Origin: Streptomyces sp. NBC_01314
GTDB taxonomy: Bacteria > Actinomycetota > Actinomycetes > Streptomycetales > Streptomycetaceae
Length of the DNA: 64,000 nucleotides
Assembly: GCF_041435215.1 (NCBI RefSeq)
Contig: NZ_CP108394.1
Location: 3,286,001 to 3,350,000 of the forward strand
Direction of reading: 5' to 3'
The notes under the pieces are model-generated. The model was not told the origin of the DNA, did no database searches, and saw only the letters and a program-made list of their open reading frames with translations. The translations under genes were made by a program, and so were the position numbers. Of the stretch, positions 62,575-64,000 are shown piece by piece; the stretch's first letter is position 1; each line of letters starts with the position of its first letter.

Positions 62575-62952
62575 TCACGCCGCGACGACGTCCACCGCTT
62601 CGGCGGGCGCCTTGATCGTGACCCGCTCCGGCGGCACACCGGCCACCGAGACGGAGTTGAGCATCGGTCGACGTACTGGTGCTGGCACCGGCTCGGTGGC
62701 AGCTGCGGACTGGGCCAGCTCGGCAAGGGCGAGCTCGTCGCTCACTTCTCGCATGAGCTCGGACATCCGTACGTCCAGCGCGTCGCAAATGGCGGAGAGC
62801 AGCTCGGAGGATGCCTCCTTCTGCCCCCGCTCCACCTCGGAGAGATAGCCGAGTGAGACTCGGGCGGACGAGGAGACTTCGCGCAGAGTACGGCCCTGGC
62901 GCTGGCGCTGCCGACGCAGCACGTCACCAAGCAGGCGACGGAGCAGAATCAT
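62575..62952 (-). CDS. clgR: XRE-family regulator ClgR
   Basis: A 125-residue HTH regulator of the ClgR type, which activates clp and lon protease genes in actinobacteria. The HTH is [20 protein letters not shown], followed by [19 protein letters not shown]. The C-terminus ends VDVVAA; a terminal Ala-Ala is the type of signal that makes ClgR/PopR unstable through ClpP, so it is probably degraded by the proteases it controls (inferred from the family). The ATG at 62952 has AGGAGG ~9 nt upstream. It follows pgsA and cinA on the same strand, the conserved order in actinobacteria. Confidence 0.88.
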   Translation of the reverse strand: MILLRRLLGDVLRRQRQRQGRTLREVSSSARVSLGYLSEVERGQKEASSELLSAICDALDVRMSELMREVSDELALAELAQSAAATEPVPAPVRRPMLNSVSVAGVPPERVTIKAPAEAVDVVAA

Positions 62953-63061
62953 CGGTGGCTCCCTCCTCGGACCGTGTAGCCGCATCCTTCACGCCCCACC
63001 GTACCGCCTTGCGCTGCGGCCGTGCGGGGAGCGCTGTTGTGTTCACTCAGGGCTGCAAACA

Positions 63062-63607
63062 TCAGGTCCCCCCGTTCTGTTCCGTATTTTGTGCCCGCTC
63101 GTTCCCGGTCTGTTCGCCCGCAAGCTCCTCAAGAAGCAGTGCGAGTACGCTCCGTACACTCTCCATACGGATTTCCGTCCGGCCGCCGTTCAACCGCAAC
63201 GACAGCACTTTCCCGCCACCTGATACGCCGGAATCCGCGGTGGAAGGCCCGGCGACGGCCACATGGACCGTGCCGACGGGTCGGCCGTCCTGGGGCTCCG
63301 GTCCCGCGACACCGGTGGTCGAAATTCCCCAGTCCGCGCCGAGCGCCTTGCGGACGCCTTCCGCCATCTCGGTCGCGACCTGCGGATCCACCGCTCCGCG
63401 CTGGTCCAGCAGGGTGGCGTCGACATTGAGCAACTGGTGCTTGAGCTCCGTGGCGTACGCGGTGACCGAGCCTCGGAACGCCTGGGAGGACCCGGGGGCC
63501 GCGGTGAGCGCGGCCGCGACCAGACCACCGGTCAGCGACTCCGCGACGGCGACCGTCTCGCCCCTCACCGTCAGTAGTCGCAGCACTTCGGCGGCCGTGG
63601 AGGTCAA
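63062..63607 (-). CDS. cinA: CinA-family protein (C-terminal amidohydrolase domain only)
   Basis: A 181-residue single-domain protein of the CinA C-terminal type (nicotinamide-nucleotide amidohydrolase family). TVAVAESLTGGLVAAALTAA, GSVTAYATELKHQLLNV and TTGVAGPEPQDGRPVGTVHV are its signatures. The N-terminal molybdopterin-binding/COG1058 domain of full CinA is absent, as usual here. The TTG at 63607 overlaps the pgsA stop by 4 nt (TTGA), with GGAG upstream, so the two are translationally coupled. It likely recycles NMN by deamidation. clgR follows ~110 bp downstream. Confidence 0.87.
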   Translation of the reverse strand: MTSTAAEVLRLLTVRGETVAVAESLTGGLVAAALTAAPGSSQAFRGSVTAYATELKHQLLNVDATLLDQRGAVDPQVATEMAEGVRKALGADWGISTTGVAGPEPQDGRPVGTVHVAVAGPSTADSGVSGGGKVLSLRLNGGRTEIRMESVRSVLALLLEELAGEQTGNERAQNTEQNGGT

Positions 63608-64000
63608 CGCTCCGCTCCCTCCGCCGCGGCTTCGCGCTCGGCGGTTCCACGCCGTCGCAGCACAATGGCCTGTCTCACATAGTCGAGTCCGGTGACCACG
63701 GTCAGGATGACCGCCGCGGCCATCACCCACCACCTCAGAGTGGCCAGGGGACCCTCCAGCGCCAGGACGTACATCCCGACGGCGATGCCCTGGGTCAGGG
63801 TCTTCAGCTTGCCGCCGCGGCTCGCCGGGATGACCCCGTACCGGATGACGATGAAACGCAGGAGCGTGATCCCGAGTTCCCGGCCGAGGATGACTCCGGT
63901 GACCCACCACGGCAGATCGCCCAGGGAGGACAGGCAGATCAAGGCGGCACCCATGATCGCCTTGTCGGCGATGGGGTCGGCGATCTTCCCGAAGTCGGTG
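63604..64000 (-). CDS. pgsA: CDP-diacylglycerol-glycerol-3-phosphate 3-phosphatidyltransferase (5' end cut by window)
   Basis: The C-terminal ~130 residues of a CDP-alcohol phosphatidyltransferase that makes phosphatidylglycerophosphate. DFGKIADPIADKAIM at the window edge is the second half of the CDP-alcohol motif (D-x-x-ADK), and several hydrophobic helices follow (WWVTGVILGRELGITLLRF, WWVMAAAVILTVVTG). The start and first half of the motif lie beyond 64000. It is coupled to cinA by a 4-nt overlap. Confidence 0.9.
   Translation of the reverse strand, partial: TDFGKIADPIADKAIMGAALICLSSLGDLPWWVTGVILGRELGITLLRFIVIRYGVIPASRGGKLKTLTQGIAVGMYVLALEGPLATLRWWVMAAAVILTVVTGLDYVRQAIVLRRRGTAEREAAAEGAER

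Overview
The window is very GC-rich with the third-position GC bias, GTG/TTG starts and 4-nt start/stop overlaps of a Streptomyces chromosome. The conserved gene set (hflX, rshA, dapF, miaA, miaB, gluRK-gluABCD, recA-recX, lhr, a Dps gene, clgR, cinA, pgsA) is recognisable as the core region of such chromosomes. No rRNA, tRNA, CRISPR array, insertion sequence or prophage was seen.

Layout. 1-10.9 kb is housekeeping, mostly minus strand: hflX (cut by the window edge), an M1-family metallopeptidase, the RelA/SpoT homologue rshA, dapF, a small membrane protein, miaA, two small charged plus-strand proteins, an extradiol-dioxygenase-like protein and miaB. 10.9-36.5 kb is an accessory block that looks like a compact type VII secretion (T7SS/ESX-like) locus. 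The minus strand carries an ECF sigma factor, a one-pass membrane protein and a FHA-bearing EccC/EssC-type FtsK-SpoIIIE ATPase, and, as a separate unit, a coiled-coil WXG100-like protein and a small WXG100-like protein. Divergent from these, the plus strand carries a ~3,990-residue modular giant protein, a beta-helix protein fused to an EccA/CbbX-type AAA+ ATPase, and a membrane-anchored extracellular protein. No EccB, EccD, EccE or mycosin is visible. The two divergent units start from near-identical elements (TTGAAC-N18-CGTCT) that look like a shared ECF promoter, so the locus may be switched on by its own sigma factor.

36.5-46 kb holds a MazG-like protein, the remnant of a peptidoglycan-recognition amidase, a TAXI-type solute-binding protein, the gluR/gluK two-component system facing the gluABCD glutamate ABC importer, and an FAD monooxygenase. 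At 46.2-47 kb a cysteine dioxygenase homologue is preceded by a 15-codon Cys-containing leader peptide, pointing to cysteine-dependent control. 47-54 kb contains recX-recA (with an SOS box), an AI-2E-family membrane protein, a DUF3046 protein, a terpenoid-toroid-like protein, and an araC-azlC-azlD unit. 54-64 kb contains lhr, a Nei-type glycosylase, a short-chain dehydrogenase with a likely leaderless promoter, a Dps protein, and the pgsA-cinA-clgR unit, with pgsA cut by the window end.

Starts were chosen from ribosome-binding sites, overlaps and family starts, so several differ from the longest open frame. Family assignments come from reading motifs; no database search was run.
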